Assembly (NCBI GenBank): GCA_032358165.1
Contig: JAALGY010000011.1
Span: 1,674,001 to 1,738,000, forward strand
DNA from: Diplosphaera chodatii
Lineage: Eukaryota; Chlorophyta; Trebouxiophyceae; Prasiolales; Stichococcaceae
Reading direction: 5' to 3'
DNA length: 64,000 nucleotides
The notes under the pieces were generated by a model that did no database searches, was not told the origin of the DNA, and saw only the letters and a program-made list of their open reading frames with translations. The position numbers were made by a program, and so were the translations under genes. Each line of letters starts with the position of its first letter. Position 1 is the first letter of the stretch. This document shows, piece by piece, positions 63,996 to 64,000 of this stretch.

Positions 63996-64000
63996 GTTGC

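Overview
This window is nuclear DNA of a green alga (Chlorophyta, most likely a trebouxiophyte-type unicell; class-level placement is inference). Most genes are cut by many short introns that open GTGAG/GTGCG and close (T)GCAG. Reading frames therefore had to be pieced together exon by exon, and internal exon borders are approximate unless stated. Family content supports the lineage: GDP-mannose 3,5-epimerase (plant/algal ascorbate route), a LysM F-box protein, a REVEILLE-type MYB, the basal-body protein CCDC61/VFL3 and O-phosphoseryl-tRNA(Sec) selenium transferase. No bacterial-style operons, mobile elements, CRISPR arrays or RNA genes could be supported.

Layout. 1-7.7 kb: DDX41-type RNA helicase (-, runs off the left edge), an alpha/beta hydrolase (+), a NUDT14-like UDP-sugar pyrophosphatase (-), and a doubtful small ORF. 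7.7-17.6 kb: Golgi Qa-SNARE SED5/SYP3 (+), CCDC61/VFL3 (-), eIF6 (-), organellar ribosomal protein uL13 (+), translin (-). 17.6-31 kb: a glutamine-rich protein with two Tudor-like modules (+), NIPA magnesium transporter (+), LysM F-box protein (-), RNFT-type membrane RING protein (+), SLC35F6-like transporter (-). 31-49 kb: single-exon GME (+), RAB2 (-), an ~11.5 kb UTP10/HEATR1 gene (-), deoxyhypusine synthase (-). 49-64 kb: RVE-type MYB (-), TFIIB-related factor (+), single-exon SNF7/CHMP4 (-), BUD23 (+), RPA2 (-), a conserved mTERF-like helical-repeat protein (+), SepSecS (-).

The genes do not form one pathway. Several serve ribosome production and translation (UTP10, BUD23, eIF6, uL13, deoxyhypusine synthase, SepSecS). 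Others cover membrane traffic (SED5, RAB2, SNF7), nucleotide-sugar metabolism (GME, NUDT14-like) and nucleic-acid maintenance (DDX41, RPA2, translin). I saw no convincing new multi-gene system. The parts least explained by known families are the two-Tudor polyQ protein, the mTERF-like protein, and small unassigned coding-like stretches near 7.0-7.6, 17.6-17.9 and 55.1-55.4 kb.
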